Assembly: GCA_021397845.1 (NCBI GenBank)
Contig: CM038047.1
Coordinates: 131,236,112 to 131,300,111 of the forward strand
Direction of reading: 5' to 3'
Origin: Areca catechu
Taxonomy: Eukaryota; Streptophyta; Magnoliopsida; Arecales; Arecaceae
DNA length: 64,000 bases
Below the pieces are notes generated by a model. That model did not search any database. It was not told where the DNA came from and was given only the letters and a program-made list of their open reading frames with translations. Below, one piece after another: positions 43,311 through 55,606 of the stretch; the first letter of the stretch is position 1; each line of letters begins with the position of its first letter. A program made the position numbers and the translations under genes.

Positions 43311-44381
43311 TGTTTTGGGCTCAGTTCTCTTTGGATATTCGGATCGGGTGCTTCACCTTGGCCTTCCAGTCATAGGAGACTAGTAGGGCTGCAAGACCCT
43401 CTCTTCCCAATCTATGAGATCTCCTATGGTGGTAGGGGTGCCGCTGAGAATTAACCCCTGAAGAAGAACACAAAGAGTTCCATTAGGGTTTTTGCACTTT
43501 CAGCCTTCTCAGTATATCTTTTGTTATTTTTATTGTTTCTGCCTGCATAGAATTCAAAAAATTCTAAAGTTTGTTTTTCTGATTTTTCATAATTGAAATT
43601 AATTTTTACAATTTTCTCAGGAATTATTTCAGTCTGTGGATTTTCTCCTGGTCGAAACACTATCCAAAAATAATTCTGCTCTATTTTGGCAGCAAAGCCA
43701 ATTTCGGAAAGTTTAGGATTCTTTAGTATAATTTTTTGCATATCTTTAATTTTGGAATGTTCCCTACATATTAGGTCATAATCTATAAGTAATCTTTCTA
43801 TTTTAGAAAAAACCAAAAAAAAAAATTTACATATATTCAAAAAAACTTCAAAAAATAGCTAAACCATAATTTTTATTTTCATCTGCCTGCCATCATTGCA
43901 TAAAATACTTTAAGGTCACTTTTTATATCCAAGATAAGGGAAGGAGGTCATTACCTTTCCTTAGCCCAAAATGACCATCCTTGCATTCTATCCCAAGCCT
44001 AACTTAAAATTAACTAGACTTAATTTGCCCTAGTGGGCTAGGGACACCCATCGGTCGGGTTCAATCATTGTGGGATGACTAGTGCACCCAATTCATCTCC
44101 TATTACTGGATTCTGGTGTCTAGGCTAGAGGTACAGTGTCAAACGACCTAAGCGGATTGGTGGTTCCTTAATTGGGTCCCTGCGAGAGTAGGGGGCCTCC
44201 CACCATCCCATCTTTTACCTGGCCAGTTGAAGGACTATGATTTGAGTTGTGTGTAAGTTGAGTCAACCTCTTCTGATTGGGCTCTAGGTCTAGGTAGCTA
44301 TAGTTGAGTCAATGTTGAGTCTTGCATGAGCACTAGATAGGAGCATCATATTACCCACCATCTCCACTTTTGGTTGAATCC
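43311..44381 (+). other. Element B leader
   Basis: Non-coding. The part 43960-44340 corresponds, in reverse, to the A and C leaders. A minus-strand open frame at 43451-43840 has no recognised motif and is probably incidental. Confidence 0.65.
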
Positions 44382-45480
44382 ATGGACAATCTTGAAGCCA
44401 AGATTAATGCCCTTACTGACTAGCTAGCCCAATCCCTTGCCCAGGTGACTACCCAGATGACTCAATTAACCCAGTCCAATACACGAACCCATAATAGACT
44501 TGATTACTTAGCCCATAGGTTTGAACATATAGACAACCGACTAGGAACCCTAGAGAAAACCCGTAGGACCCAGACTAGATCAAAACCTGAGCCACATTTA
44601 CCCACACTATCCAAATTATATGAACCTAGAACCTATGTGTCCAAAACCTATGAACATATATCCTATGCACCCACTCCCTATAAGCCTAATAAACCCATGA
44701 CCTATAGATCCGAACCCATAGGCCATTGATCGAAACCCCATAAGGCTAGTATCCCTAGATATGATCCCAGTATTAATCCACTACCCCTTAGTCAACCTGA
44801 ACCCACTAGGAGTATTGCCCATAATCAGAAACCAGGACCTAGCCAATTTTCCCTTAGCCGACCTTCCCCTACCACCCCTGTGATTCATAAGGCTTACATT
44901 AAAGTGGAAGTGTATGAAGCTGATGTGAACTTAGTGGATGAGTATGAGGGAGAAGAAAAGACATCTCTAGAAGACCTAGGATTAGTCAACCCCGTAGGTA
45001 CCCAGGTAGAAGCCAATCTAGAGTTAGTTGACCCTGACTATACCCAGCCTAAAGCTGTAGTGGAAGAACAATTAGAGGAGGAGAACTTAGATACTGCTGC
45101 TAGAACCTTACCTGAGGAAACCATAGAGGAGAGCCAAATTACAAAGTCTAGTCCTAAAATACACGAACCTGAAGAATTTATTAAGGACCTGATCTCTTTG
45201 AATCAGTACCCTCAGGATGAGCCCCCTCCTATAGTTTTCATTAAGGACCTCTTCCTTAAGATTAGTAACCCAACCTTCCATTATGCAAACCCTATAGATA
45301 TACCTCAACCTCATAAGGTTAGCCTCATTAGTCTAGGATTAGTCCCTGACGCCCCTTCTTATATCCTACTGTATCCAACTAACTCTGATCCTTTTTTCCT
45401 ACCCTACTAGACTAATTCTGAACCCACTTCTTATTTTCTGCCTTTTTCAGACACTTCCAGCATTTATAGGATCATTAGAT
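44382..45480 (+). pseudogene. Element B Gag-like protein with an unrecognised C-terminal region
   Basis: From 44382 (MDNLEAKINALTD) one frame runs to about 45480 with stops at 44421, 44727 and 45408. The N-terminal part matches the start of chromovirus A Gag (MENLQAQIKALVDQ; RFEHIDNRLGTLEKT versus RFDQLEVRVGTPEKT). The Gag core and zinc knuckle are missing. After VEVYEADVNLVDEYEGEE, shared with A's Gag-protease linker, comes about 170 residues of acidic, Pro-rich sequence with no pol similarity. They share VFIKDLFLKIS, SLISLGLVPD and TSYFLPFSDTS with the ORF of element C (58090-61527). Function unknown. Confidence 0.7.
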
Positions 45481-45830
45481 TATTTAGTTGAGATTAGCAT
45501 ACTGCATACATTCATTATGCATGTTAAATTTGCATTTTACTTCTGGCATACTCTATGAAATTTGCTAGGAGTCCATTGTAAATTTTCATGTGCATGCCAA
45601 ACTAGGATCAAACCTAGAGAAATATAATCTGTTAGGTTTAGGTCCAAAGAGTTCAATAAAATTTCCTTCGATAGGAATGCATAGTCGAGTCTCTTAGGTG
45701 TTAGTATGAGTCCTTTGTGTCACCTGTTAGGAGTCTGCATGTGCCCAGCATGTTCACCACCTGCACTAATTTTGAAACAAACTAGCTAATTCCTGAAAAA
45801 GGGCCAAGAAATTTAATGTAGAGGATTCTA
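45481..45830 (+). other. Element B non-coding stretch shared with the inverted repeat
   Basis: The part 45604-45690 (ATCAAACCTAGAGAAAT...) matches the first about 90 bases of the inverted repeat at 49171 and 58103, marking a common non-autonomous subfamily layout. Confidence 0.6.
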
Positions 45831-46386
45831 TCATGATTAGGCTTAGGCCTGAGTGGTTCCCACCCAGGACCGTTAAGAAGCTTCATGCTCGCAGAGCCAG
45901 TCCTTTTAAAATGATAGAAAGGGTTGGACCAAATGCCTATGTGTTAGAATTACCTCCGGATTTGGGCATTAGTTCTTCCTTCAATATCGCAGACCTGGTT
46001 GAGTATAGGGAACCGGCTGCGATACCCAGTGAGACCTTTGGACCTTCTCCTTCCATTGTGAGTGACCTTAGCCTAAAGTATCCACCAATTATTTGGCTTG
46101 AGAGAGGAGAACGGATCGAGCGTATCCTAAATGATCAAGCCATCATGACCTAGGGCCATGGCTATCAACACTACCTGGTCCGATGATAAGGCTGGCCAGA
46201 GTCAGACGATTCATGGATTTCTTGAGAGGACTTGCAGTGCCTCGACCTAGACCTTCTCGAGAGATATGTGAGCCAGTATGATCCTTACTCGACAGGGTCG
46301 AGTTCCTCCCACCCCAAGAGAATTGGTGGGGACACCAGAGGCACCAGAATAAGACAGAGGCTTCTCAACCCTCTGTGGATTAATTA
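45831..46386 (+). pseudogene. Element B integrase C-terminus with chromodomain, running into the 3' LTR
   Basis: The frame from 45833 (MIRLRPEWFPPRTVKKLHAR) matches A's integrase end, continues through VGPNAYVLELPPDLGISSSF and ERGERIERILNDQ into a chromodomain relic with several stops (46153, 46188 and 46223). It ends beyond the polypurine tract with RIGGDTRGTRIRQRLLNPLW, whose last about 20 codons are LTR sequence. The same arrangement occurs in A and C. Not translatable as a unit. Confidence 0.82.
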
Positions 46387-47580
46387 GTAGTATTTGAGTC
46401 CATTTGTAATAAGGGCTTAGTCCAGTCGAGTTGTTATTTTGTCACTTGAGTCCTGTACTAGTCAGCTCATATTGAGCTAGTCTTCTTCCTAAGTCCTATA
46501 CATGTCAGCCCAAGTACAAGAGAAGACCAAGCCAGCCCAAGTGAAGACCAACCCAACTGAAGACATGAAGACCAACCCAATTGAAGACATGAAGACCATG
46601 GAAGTCCCAGTAGAAGAAATCAGAAATCCTGGAGTCACATCGGAAGCCCGGGAGCCCTGGACCATAGCTCGAAGCAGATTGGGCCAGCCAAGGCCTAGGA
46701 GAGGAGCTAGGGAGCCAAATGCTTAAGGTTACCTTCCCCTTGGTCGACCACTTAGAGTCACCCCTCTTGGCCAACCAAGTCAAGAGAGGAGGAGAGAATT
46801 AAGGGATTTTTTTACCTAAAACTATCATGTATTCTAGCTAGAGTTGGGGTTGGATTAAAACTCCTAGGTAATGACTAATGTAACCTTACTTGGGGGCCAA
46901 GTCTAAGAGTCTATTTAAGAGATCTACTCTCTTGTATCAAGGCATCCTTTCAAGAAATAATATTAAGTTCTTCCAATTGCTGTGTGCTACCTGCTATGTG
47001 CTAAAAGGGATTCTATGTGAGCCCTTCCTTCTTCCCGGTGTTTTGCGCCCAGCCTCCAGCCGCCATCCAGCTGTCCAAACCCTGGCCGCCAACTCCATAT
47101 CTCATCTTTTCCTTGCTGTTTTCTCTTTTCTATTTCATCCTTGCTTTGTTTTCTCACTCGTGAAAGGTTGTTTGTAAGTCCCTCGACTCCTATGAATCCA
47201 ACGACTCCAGCTGGGCAGCAATCGGATCATCGAGTTGAAAGCCAGGAATTCGCGGGTCTCAGGCTTGATTTTCCAGGCCGCATCCGGGAGTGAGAGCGAC
47301 CCCTTTGCATATGATCTGCACTAGGCACATCAACCGTTGTCAGGTACACCCCCTGTACCTGCTAGTCCCTTTATTGAAGATGAACTAGCCTAACTGAGAC
47401 TTCTCAGCCTCGGCGATCTACTTTCTATTACTTTTTAGGTCCTGTTATGCATGCTTTTTGCTTCTTAATATCATATAGAACTCTCTACTTAGTTTCTTAG
47501 TTTTATCTTTGGGATTCGAACATATAACTTAATATATAAAAATACAAAAATAATCTGCATGCATATATAGTTCCGCATCA
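46324..47580 (+). repeat. Element B 3' LTR
   Basis: TGGTGGGGACACC...TTCCGCATCA, 1,257 bp, followed by TSD AGTAC. A palindrome lies at 46288-46302, just upstream. It is uninterrupted, unlike the 5' copy. Confidence 0.94.
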
Positions 47581-48013
47581 AGTACCCATGGGAGTAGTAA
47601 AGGATGTGTTGATCAAAGTTAGTGACTTCATCTACCCGGTGGACTTTATGATTTTAGAAACTGAACCAGTGACAAACCGAAAGAGCCACATCCCATTTAT
47701 TTTAGGTAGATGATTTTTGTCCATATCTAATGCCCAAATCAATTACTAAAATGGACTAATAAAACATTCCTTTGAAAATATGTCAATCGATCTTAATATT
47801 CTTATTATTACCAATACACTTCAAATGAGCAACATAAATTGTGTTCAGGAAGCCATTTATGATCCAATTGATTAGTGATGAAGACCTTGATCTAGAAATC
47901 TGCATGAACCAAGATGGAGAGCAAATTAATGAGGTTGCTACAATCGATGGAAAATCAAGATGGGGACCTTCAAGTGAACCATTAGATAAAGTACCTGAGC
48001 TATTTTTCAAACC
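47581..48013 (+). pseudogene. Athila protease, second half, and linker to RT
   Basis: Directly after TSD AGTAC the frame continues PMGVVKDVLIKVSDFIYPVD and FMILETEP, the second half of the Athila protease interrupted at 31954, then a stop in place of Phe-Leu near 47711. Beyond 47720 the sequence is decayed linker with no clear frame. Confidence 0.83.
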
Positions 48014-49170
48014 ATGAATGGAGGAAGCACCCAAATTAGAACTAAAACCACTACCCAATTACCTAAAATATGCATACCTAGGTCCGTCAGAAACCCTACC
48101 TGTGATTATTTCAATCGACCTAGACTTCGCACAAGAAGGGAAATTATTGAATGTCCTAAAGAGAATAAAGAGGCTTTAGGATGGACCATGGCTGACATAA
48201 AAGGGATTAGCCTCTCGATTGTTCAACACAGGATCTACTTAGGAGAGGAAGCCAAGCCTACAAGAGATCCCCAAAGAAGACTTAACATAGCCATGAAGGA
48301 AGTAGTAAGGAAAGAGATCATCAAACTCCTTGACAATGATATAATTTATCCTATTTTAGATAGCTCTTGGATAAGTCTTATGCAAGTGGTACCCAAGAAG
48401 TCAAGAGTTACAGTGATCCAAAATGATAATAATAAGTTGGTCCCAACAAGAATTCAAACTGGATAGAGGGTGTGCATCGATTATAGAAATTTAAATACAG
48501 CCACCAAGAAGGACCACTTTCCTCTGCCCTTTATAGACCAAATGCTGGAAAGATTAGCGGGGCATGATTTTTACTATTTTCTAGATGGATACTCCGGTTA
48601 TAATCAAATTGTGATAGCCCCATAAGATCAAGAGAAGACTACATTTACCTGTCCATATGGAACCTTCGCTTATAGATGTGTGCCCTTTGGCTTGTGTATT
48701 GCACCATCTACCATTCAAAGGTGCATGATTAGTATTTTCTCTGATATAGTAGAACGGTTCCTTGAGATTTTCATGGATGACTTTTCTATTTTTGGATTTG
48801 CTTTTTCTGAATGCCTAAATCACCTGAGACTCATCTTAGAAAGATGTAAGAAAAAGCATCTAATATTAAACTGGAAAAAGCGCCAATTCATGGTGAAGGA
48901 AGGTATAGTCCTTTGCCACATGATTTCAAACAGGGATATAGAAGTAGACAAGGCCAAGGTAGATCTGATTGCAAATCTCTCTCCACCTAAATCGATCAAA
49001 GAAATAAGATCATTAATGAGGCATGCTGGGTTTTATAGAAGATTTATCAAGAACTTTAGTAAAGTGGCTCGACCATTGACTAACCTATTAGCCGAAGAAG
49101 TCAAATTTGACTTCACATCTGAATATCTCGAGTCCTTTGAATACTTAAAGAGAGAATTAACCTCAGCCCC
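48014..49170 (+). pseudogene. Athila reverse transcriptase (broken by two in-frame stops, truncated)
   Basis: A single frame shows TMADIKGISLSIVQHRIYL, QRRLNIAMKEVVRKEIIKLL, VPTRIQTG, a TAG replacing Trp (48464), VCIDYRNLNTATKKDHFPLP, LDGYSGYNQIVIAP, a TAA (48623), then CVPFGLCIAPSTIQRCM and the catalytic FMDDFSIFG, NWKKRQFMVKEGIVL and AGFYRRFIKNFSKVARPL. It ends REELTSAP-type at 49170, where the RNase H start is expected but the inverted repeat begins. Wording is diagnostic of Athila. The downstream RNase H and integrase are found on the minus strand at 53955-55606. Confidence 0.9.
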
Positions 49171-49971
49171 AAGGTCAAACCTAGAGAGCCGTAGTTTGTT
49201 AGGTTTAGACCTAGGGTTCCTTTGGAATAAAGTCCATTCTTTAGGAATGCGTCGTTAGTCTAGTTTAGTTTTTCTTGACCCTTTACTAGGCTTTGACTCA
49301 GATTTTGGTTTGATTGAGAGCACCAGGAATTGGGATTTGTATTTTGTCCAGGGCTGAAATTGCATTCAATGTTTCGATCAATAGGTCTATAGGCTAGAGT
49401 CCCTTTGAAATTGTTCATGGATACAAGCCTCACACACCACTTGATCTGATTTCACTATTAGCCCACACACACAAGTCTCTTGATGCACTTGCATAGCATG
49501 TAAAGGACTTGCATAAAAAAATTCATGCCAAAATAACTTTAAGTAATGAAACTTATAAGAAGTTGGCTGATTCTCAAAGACAAGTCAAAACTTTTGTTGA
49601 GAGAGACTATGTAATGATTAGGTTAAGGCCGAACGGTTTCCTCCTGGAACCGTTAGAAAGTTACATACTAGAGGAGCTGGACCATTTAGAGTGGTGAAGA
49701 GAGTAGGGTCCAATGCCTATGTGCTCGAGTTGCCTTTAGAACTAGGCGTTAGCTCCACTTTCAACATTACAGACCTAGTAGAGTATAGAGAGCCAGCTGT
49801 GATTCTCAGTGAGCCTTTTTGAGCCTAATCCTACTCTTGAGAGTGAACCCAACCCTGTGTGTCCACCAACAAACTGGCTTGTGAGGAAAGAGCAGATTGA
49901 AAAGATCCTGGATGATCAGGTTATCTCTACTCGTAATCGAGGATACCAAAGATACTTGGTCCGCTGGCAAG
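49171..49971 (+). repeat. Inverted repeat 1: fragment of a C-type non-autonomous chromovirus
   Basis: About 800 bp matching 57306-58103 on the opposite strand at roughly 97 percent by eye. It includes the non-coding block AGGTCAAACCTAGAG..., then integrase C-terminus pieces (MIRLRP at about 49614, YVLELPLELG-like text) and the start of the chromodomain (KILDDQVISTRNRGYQRYLV). The chromodomain continues to about 50011, further than in C, which has a small deletion there. No LTR is present at either side. The left junction joins Athila RT with about 4 bp of microhomology (CCCA). Confidence 0.88.
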
Positions 49972-50011
49972 GAAGGCCAGATTCTGATAACTCTTGGATC
50001 TCCCGAGAAGA

Positions 50012-51006
50012 TAACATCCTCCATTAGATGAAACTGAATCTAGCAAGTGTGCTTACGGCATCATTACCAGCAAATTCTTTAGATTTATAGTTACCTAGTA
50101 GGATTTTATGGCAAATCTAGAGAAGATCCGAGCCATCCTTGGCATATGGCATCCAACCTCCAAGAAAGAAGTGCAACACTCATCAAATGCATCACTACTA
50201 TTAGTCGGTTCATCTCAAGGTCGATTAAGTGATGCTTTCCCTTTTTAATGTCCTACAGCAAATACATAGCTTCAACTAAGTGGAAGAATGTCAACAAGCA
50301 TTTTAAGAGCAGAAGAAGTTCCTTGCATCTTCACCTCTACTCTCCAAGCCCAAAGTTAGAGAGGAGCTTTACATGTACCTCACTACATCTCCAGAAGTTG
50401 TCAACTCCGTACTTGTTTGGATGGACTATAAAAGGATTGAATAACCCATTTACTATACAAGCTGAGTGCTCCACGACACAGAGACCATGTACTCTAAACC
50501 TAACAAAATTATTTATATACTAATCATCTCTACACAATATCTTAAGTCTTATTTCCAAGTACACTCAATCATCGTCTTAACCGACCAACCACTCAAGGCT
50601 ATCTTGTAATAGCCCACACTTTTGGGGGGATGGCTAAATGGGTGATCAATCTCCATGAATTTGATATCTCCTATCACTCGAGGTCATCTATGATGGTGAA
50701 GTCTTAGCCGACTTTCATGTCGAGTGTACATGGTTGGATGACAAGCTTGAGGAACCATCCACTGAGCAACCCATGAAGCAATCCAACCAAGGGATGACCT
50801 AGATTCTATATATGGATGGAGCTTCAAACTCATAAGGGAGTGGAGTTGGACTCATTCTTACAAACTCAAAAGGAGTGGTCACCAAGTATGCTCTGCGCTT
50901 CTCATTCAAAGTAGCTAACAACCAAGCCGAGTATGAATCTCTCCTAGCCGGCTTGAATCTCTACAAATAGCTTAAAGTATAATGCCTAAGGGTCTTTACA
51001 GACTAT
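50012..51006 (+). pseudogene. Element E reverse transcriptase end and RNase H N-terminal part (+ strand)
   Basis: It begins in the RT thumb region (MKLNLAS..., LEKIRAILGIWHPTSKKEV, ITTISRFISRSI), continues into RNase H (YLTTSPEVVNSVLVWMDY, VLTDQPLKAIL, RMAKWVINLHEFDISYHSR), and reads AEYESLLAGLNLYK then RVFTD before Athila LTR sequence starts at 51007. The next residues expected (SQ..V) are at 16448 on the minus strand, so this piece belongs to E but is in opposite orientation. Many stops. Tat-type by wording. Confidence 0.85.
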
Positions 51007-52865
51007 TGATCGCTGTCGTAGGTGGTCAAAAATAAAACCTACACACTACTATAGTTAGCGATGAGTCAGGATTGTATCCTCGAGAATCAAGGACAATTAT
51101 TTCACGGGAACAGTAAGAAGAGAGTTGTTTATAAGGGATTAGATAAAAAGTAGCAGTATGAAAGAAAAGCAACTACTTAATTAATTGAATCATGATAGTA
51201 GGAAAAGTCACCTAGAAATCTGAATCCACCATGCACACTAGTTTCACCTTTTCTTTATGTCATAATAAAAATTATTCTTGTAAATTAGTATTATAATAGT
51301 TTATTTCTTGCTAGGTACGGGCCATATCCGGAGATCACGACACATTCTCTTAGAGTATAAACTATCTAATCTCTATGCAAGTTTAGGGATCTAATCTACC
51401 ATACTACGATCTACCTCTCTTAGGCATGTGTCGTATCTTGAGATCATGACACGTCGATAGAGGGTGTAGGTCATGTATGCTAGATTAGTATCTCAATGAG
51501 AAAACAAAGATCAGTAAATGCAGATAGAATAATATACCTTTATTGCTTAGGAATTAAATACAAAAAGAAGCAGAAAAGCTGAGTATAGGCTTCATCTTCA
51601 TCCCAAGTTGAAGGAGTCTAGCTGTGCAACATCGTCGGCAGCATGTCCTCCTTGATTTACCCCTTTTCCAAGCCTAATACAATGATCTAAAAATAAGAAA
51701 GAAAGAAAATAACTTGGATAAAATTTGTTAAAGTAATTGGTGCCTAGACTGCTACCTGGGGTCCTCCTTTTGTAGATCACCTCTAGGACTTCCTCCTTGT
51801 CAAATTTGAAGTCAATCGAGTTCAAGATCGGCCAGATATCATGCAGGAAATTCTCAGCCATCCATTCTACATCACGTCTTAGATCATGCTAGAAATCATG
51901 CAAAGACTGGTCTCCTTCCTTCTTTGACGAACCAAGTCTGATCCAGACTCTACCGCATCCCTAATCCTTCTCTCGATTGGCTTTAGAGTACTTCTCTCAA
52001 TCTTGGATGAAGGCAGCGATTGGTGGCATTGATAGTGATGGCCAGCGATGGGCGGCGATGGATGTGAGCTGGTGGTCGGTGGAATAGAGGCCGATCAATA
52101 CGAGGTGTTGGGTGAACTAAGAAGAGGATGTCCAATGTAGAGAGGAGCGGCAGCAGCTCCTCCTCCAATGAGCATGTCAGACCAAGGGAGGGGGATCCTG
52201 CCAATGACGACGGTGGTGGCTAATCACTGAGACAAGGTGATCAAACGATGGAGGAAGATGGTGATTCAAGTGATAGAGAGATGGAAGTGGTGTTGGATGG
52301 CAGTGAAGGCTTTATCGATATCTCGGGAATCCGATGAGTGACTTCTCGATCAATGGAAGGTAGTGCCTGATAGTGGGAGGCAATGTGGATGCATGAAGAA
52401 GAACAATCACTAAAAATGGTGGCCGACCTAAGAAAATGGTCTCCAAATGGTTCTCCCGATGAGATTTTCTGGCCATGGTGGCTTTCATGGTGACTCCTCC
52501 GGTGATGACGGGCTATGACGGGAGACCAAAAATGGTGCTTAGGATGAAGTCGATCCATGGAGCATAGGCGTGGACCAGCTCCAATGGCTATCGGTGGACC
52601 AGCCTAGCCCCTGTGAACCGTCAGCCGATCCATACTGGCTACTTCAAAAACCTTGCAATTCATTACTAAACTTCAAACTTGAATTTTGGGCTCATCTGAA
52701 CTTTGATTTGAGTACCGTTTATGCCATTGGACTCCAAAAATTGAGCTCTTCCCATTCATGAACTCCTTTTCTATAAAACTTAAATATAAAGTATTAATTC
52801 TTGATAAATTATATTAATTAATATTTATTTCAATGGTTAAATTAGGATAATTAATAGGCTTATCA
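51007..52865 (-). repeat. Athila 3' LTR
   Basis: 1,859 bp. On the minus strand it starts TGATAAGCC directly after the purine tract GTTGGAGGGTA and ends CGATCA. It is the partner of 16449-18312 in opposite orientation. Flanking ACTAT (51002-51006) equals ATAGT on the element strand, one base different from AGAGT beside the 5' LTR. Confidence 0.9.
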
Positions 52866-53954
52866 TACCCTCCAACTTAGTCATTGCTAGTCCCTTAGCA
52901 ATGTAATTAAAATAAAATCATATGTCACTAAGATCCTCCCTTGCAAAGCTAGGTCTAGGCTTAAGGTTGAAAGAAGCTAGCTCATATCACTAATTAAGTA
53001 TTGAGTTTTCAAAGTAAATTTTGCAGTCAGAACTATCAGAAACTTTCTTAGAGTTCATCCAATGATCTACAGCACTTGTGTTTATAATGGTTAACTTAGT
53101 ATTTTGGTACTTATTTATAAGGAACAATGGTATCTTTGTCTATCACCTACTTTGGTTAATTTTCTATATACCCTAATATTAGGCACATGAGTTGAAGTGG
53201 CTTTCAAACTACTTTTTTTTTGTGATGTCTTCACACTGTCCACTTTTTGATGCAAACAACAACGCTTACTTAGATGAAGGTGCCCAGTTATTCAGTGAGA
53301 AACCAAGTTTAGAACATGCTCTCTTTTTTTTCATTCTTTTTTTTTTCATGTAGGTAGCTCTTTCCTTAACTTCAAATTTCTCTCAATGGAGTGTATATCA
53401 ATTACCAATTTTCAGTAATACTTGAATTTTTAATTATCTTTATAACTAATACCTAGTTTACTTCATTAGTGTGCATGTGCAATAGAAGTGCTAATAGCCT
53501 TTAGATGATCTAAGTAGGTCACTAAAAGTCTAACTAGCTAGTCTACCCATTAGCTCGCTACAGTGATTAGCCAATACATTCTAACTCTATTACCTTTTCC
53601 GAGTCGATTTTGCTTAGGAATTTCTTTCATGGCACATTCTTCAAAGTTTTTCAAAGATTGCCAAGATGTTTTCAAATATATATTTTTCTTCCAAAAGGTT
53701 CCCTTACCCCCTAACTTGATTTTCATTATCCTCAATAGAGTAAGGTAAACTAAAATAAGGAGAGATACCACCTGGATGAGATATGCCTCGTATAATGCCA
53801 GGAGCAACCGTGCAGAGTAGTTTCTTATTCTTAGAATTAAGAATCACTAAAATAAAGATCAGAAAAATAACAAAACTTTGGGTTGCCTCCCATAGAGCGC
53901 TAAGTTTACGTCTTCAGCCAGACATCATGGCCTACTCTGGTTCATGGCTTACTC
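52866..53954 (-). other. Athila 3' untranslated region
   Basis: AT-rich, with poly-T runs near 53211 and 53325-53347. I found no envelope-like gene. The small open frames on both strands (about 53550-53970) have no recognisable motif. Confidence 0.6.
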
Positions 53955-55606
53955 TGGTTCGTATAGAGTCATAACCTCCTCAGTTTCTTTAGTAGTTAAT
54001 TCCAAGAATAGTTTTAGGTGTTGTCTATTAACTTTAAAGATAGCACCATTACTCGGGTTTTCAATTTCTATAGCTCCATGTGGGAAGACTTCTTTCACTA
54101 CGTAAGGACCAGTCCATCTTGATCTCAATTTTCTAGGAAATAGGTGAAGCCTAGAATTATATAAGAGAACTTTTTGCCCATGAGTAAAAGACTTTCTAGA
54201 GATAGCTTTGTCATGGAAAGTTTTAGTTCTCTCCTAATAAGTTTTTGCATTCTCATATGCTTCATTCTTGATTTCTTCAAGTTCATCCACCTGTAACTTC
54301 CTCTGGCCTCCGACTGCATCCAAATCCATGTTCAGTTGTTAGATGGCCCACATTGCCCTATGTTCTAAATCTACCAGCAAGTGACATGCTTTACCAAACA
54401 CATGCCTATAAAGAGACATTCCTAAATTGGTCTTGAAGGCAGTTTGATATGCCCATAGTGCATCCACTAGCTTCACTGGCCAATTTTTTCTGTTAAAGCT
54501 GACAATCTTTTCTAGGATCTATTTGATTTGTTGATTAAAAACCTCTACATGCCCACTCATCTGTGGGTAATAAGGTGTGGCCATCTTATGAGTGATGTTA
54601 TACTTTCTCTTCAGTGATGCAAAGGATTGGTTGTAGAAATGTAGTCCACGATCACTAATGATAGCCCTTAGGATACCAAAGCGGGAAAGGACATGTTCCT
54701 TGAGAAATTTTACAATAATTTTGCTGTCATTGATTTTGCAAGGTTTTGCCTCTACCTGCTTGGATACATAATCTACAGCCACCAAAATGTATTAATTTTT
54801 AAAATATTTTGGAAATGGTCCTATAAAGTTAATTTCCCATACATTAAAGATCTCTACAACCAAAATTGGATTCATAGACATCATATCTCTCCTTGTGATC
54901 TGGCCTATTTGTTGGCATCTAATAAAACTTTTACAGTATTTGTAAGCATCTTTAAATAGGTTAGGCCAGTAAAATCCATATTGAAGCACCTTTGTTGCTA
55001 TTTTCTTAGCTCCAAAATGATCACCACAGGCTTGGTCATGGCAAAAGGATAAAATGCTCCTAACTTCTTGATCTGGGATGCATACCCTAAGGATTAGGTA
55101 AGGACATTGCTTAAACAAATATGGATCATCCCAAATAAAATATTTTACTTGGGAGAAGAATTGATTTCTATACTGAGCATTCCAATGCATCAAAATCTGA
55201 CCAGTGGCTAAGTAATTGACTATGTCAACGTACCATGGTTCCATGGTGGGAAACATAAGTTGTTCATTAGGAAATGACTCATTGACAAATAGCTTTTCAG
55301 TAGGTATGATCACTAACCAAGATAAATGATCGGCCACTACATTTTCGTTTTGCTTTTTATCTCTGATCTCTAGGTCAAATTCTTGTAAGAGCAGGATCCA
55401 TCTAATTAGGTATGCCTTGGTATCCTTCTTTGAAAGAAGATGCCTAATTCTAGAGTGATTGATATAAATGATTACATGAGACCCCACTAAGACCTAAACT
55501 TTTCTAGTACAATTATCATAGCTAGAAATCTTTTTTAGTAGTAGAATAGTTGAGCAATGCATCATTCAAGGTCTTACTAGCATAGAAGATCACTCAAGGT
55601 AGCATA
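53955..55606 (-). pseudogene. Athila RNase H and integrase (minus strand)
   Basis: Read from 55606 leftward: YASKTLNDALLNYSTTKKDF, then [19 protein letters not shown] and [10 protein letters not shown] (RNase H). Integrase follows with the zinc domain [13 protein letters not shown] and [11 protein letters not shown], and the core with [10 protein letters not shown], where the first catalytic Asp has become Asn, IISDRGLHF with the second Asp, and GHVEVFNQQ with the Glu. The C-terminal part (54310-53955) has TYNSRLHLFPRKL-type text. Stops at 54789 and elsewhere break it. The RNase H start (about 30 residues) between LTSAP at 49170 and this point is missing. Confidence 0.87.

Larger units (their letters stand above)
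31955..47580 (+). mobile_element. Element B: non-autonomous chromovirus derivative, carrying element D
   Basis: It starts TGGTGGGGACATC, ends TTCCGCATCA, and is flanked by AGTAC (31950-31954 and 47581-47585). Removing it restores the Athila protease frame. Its own parts are the 5' LTR (31955-32518 plus 42606-43296), primer site, a short Gag-like/novel ORF, an integrase C-terminus with chromodomain, and the 3' LTR (46324-47580). Protease, RT, RNase H and most of integrase are absent. Divergence between its LTRs is roughly 8-9 percent by eye. Confidence 0.92.

Noticed and set aside
43451..43840. Minus-strand open frame of 129 codons in the B leader.
   Set aside because: AT-rich, Lys/Asn/Phe-biased, with no motif and no counterpart kept open in the A or C leaders.
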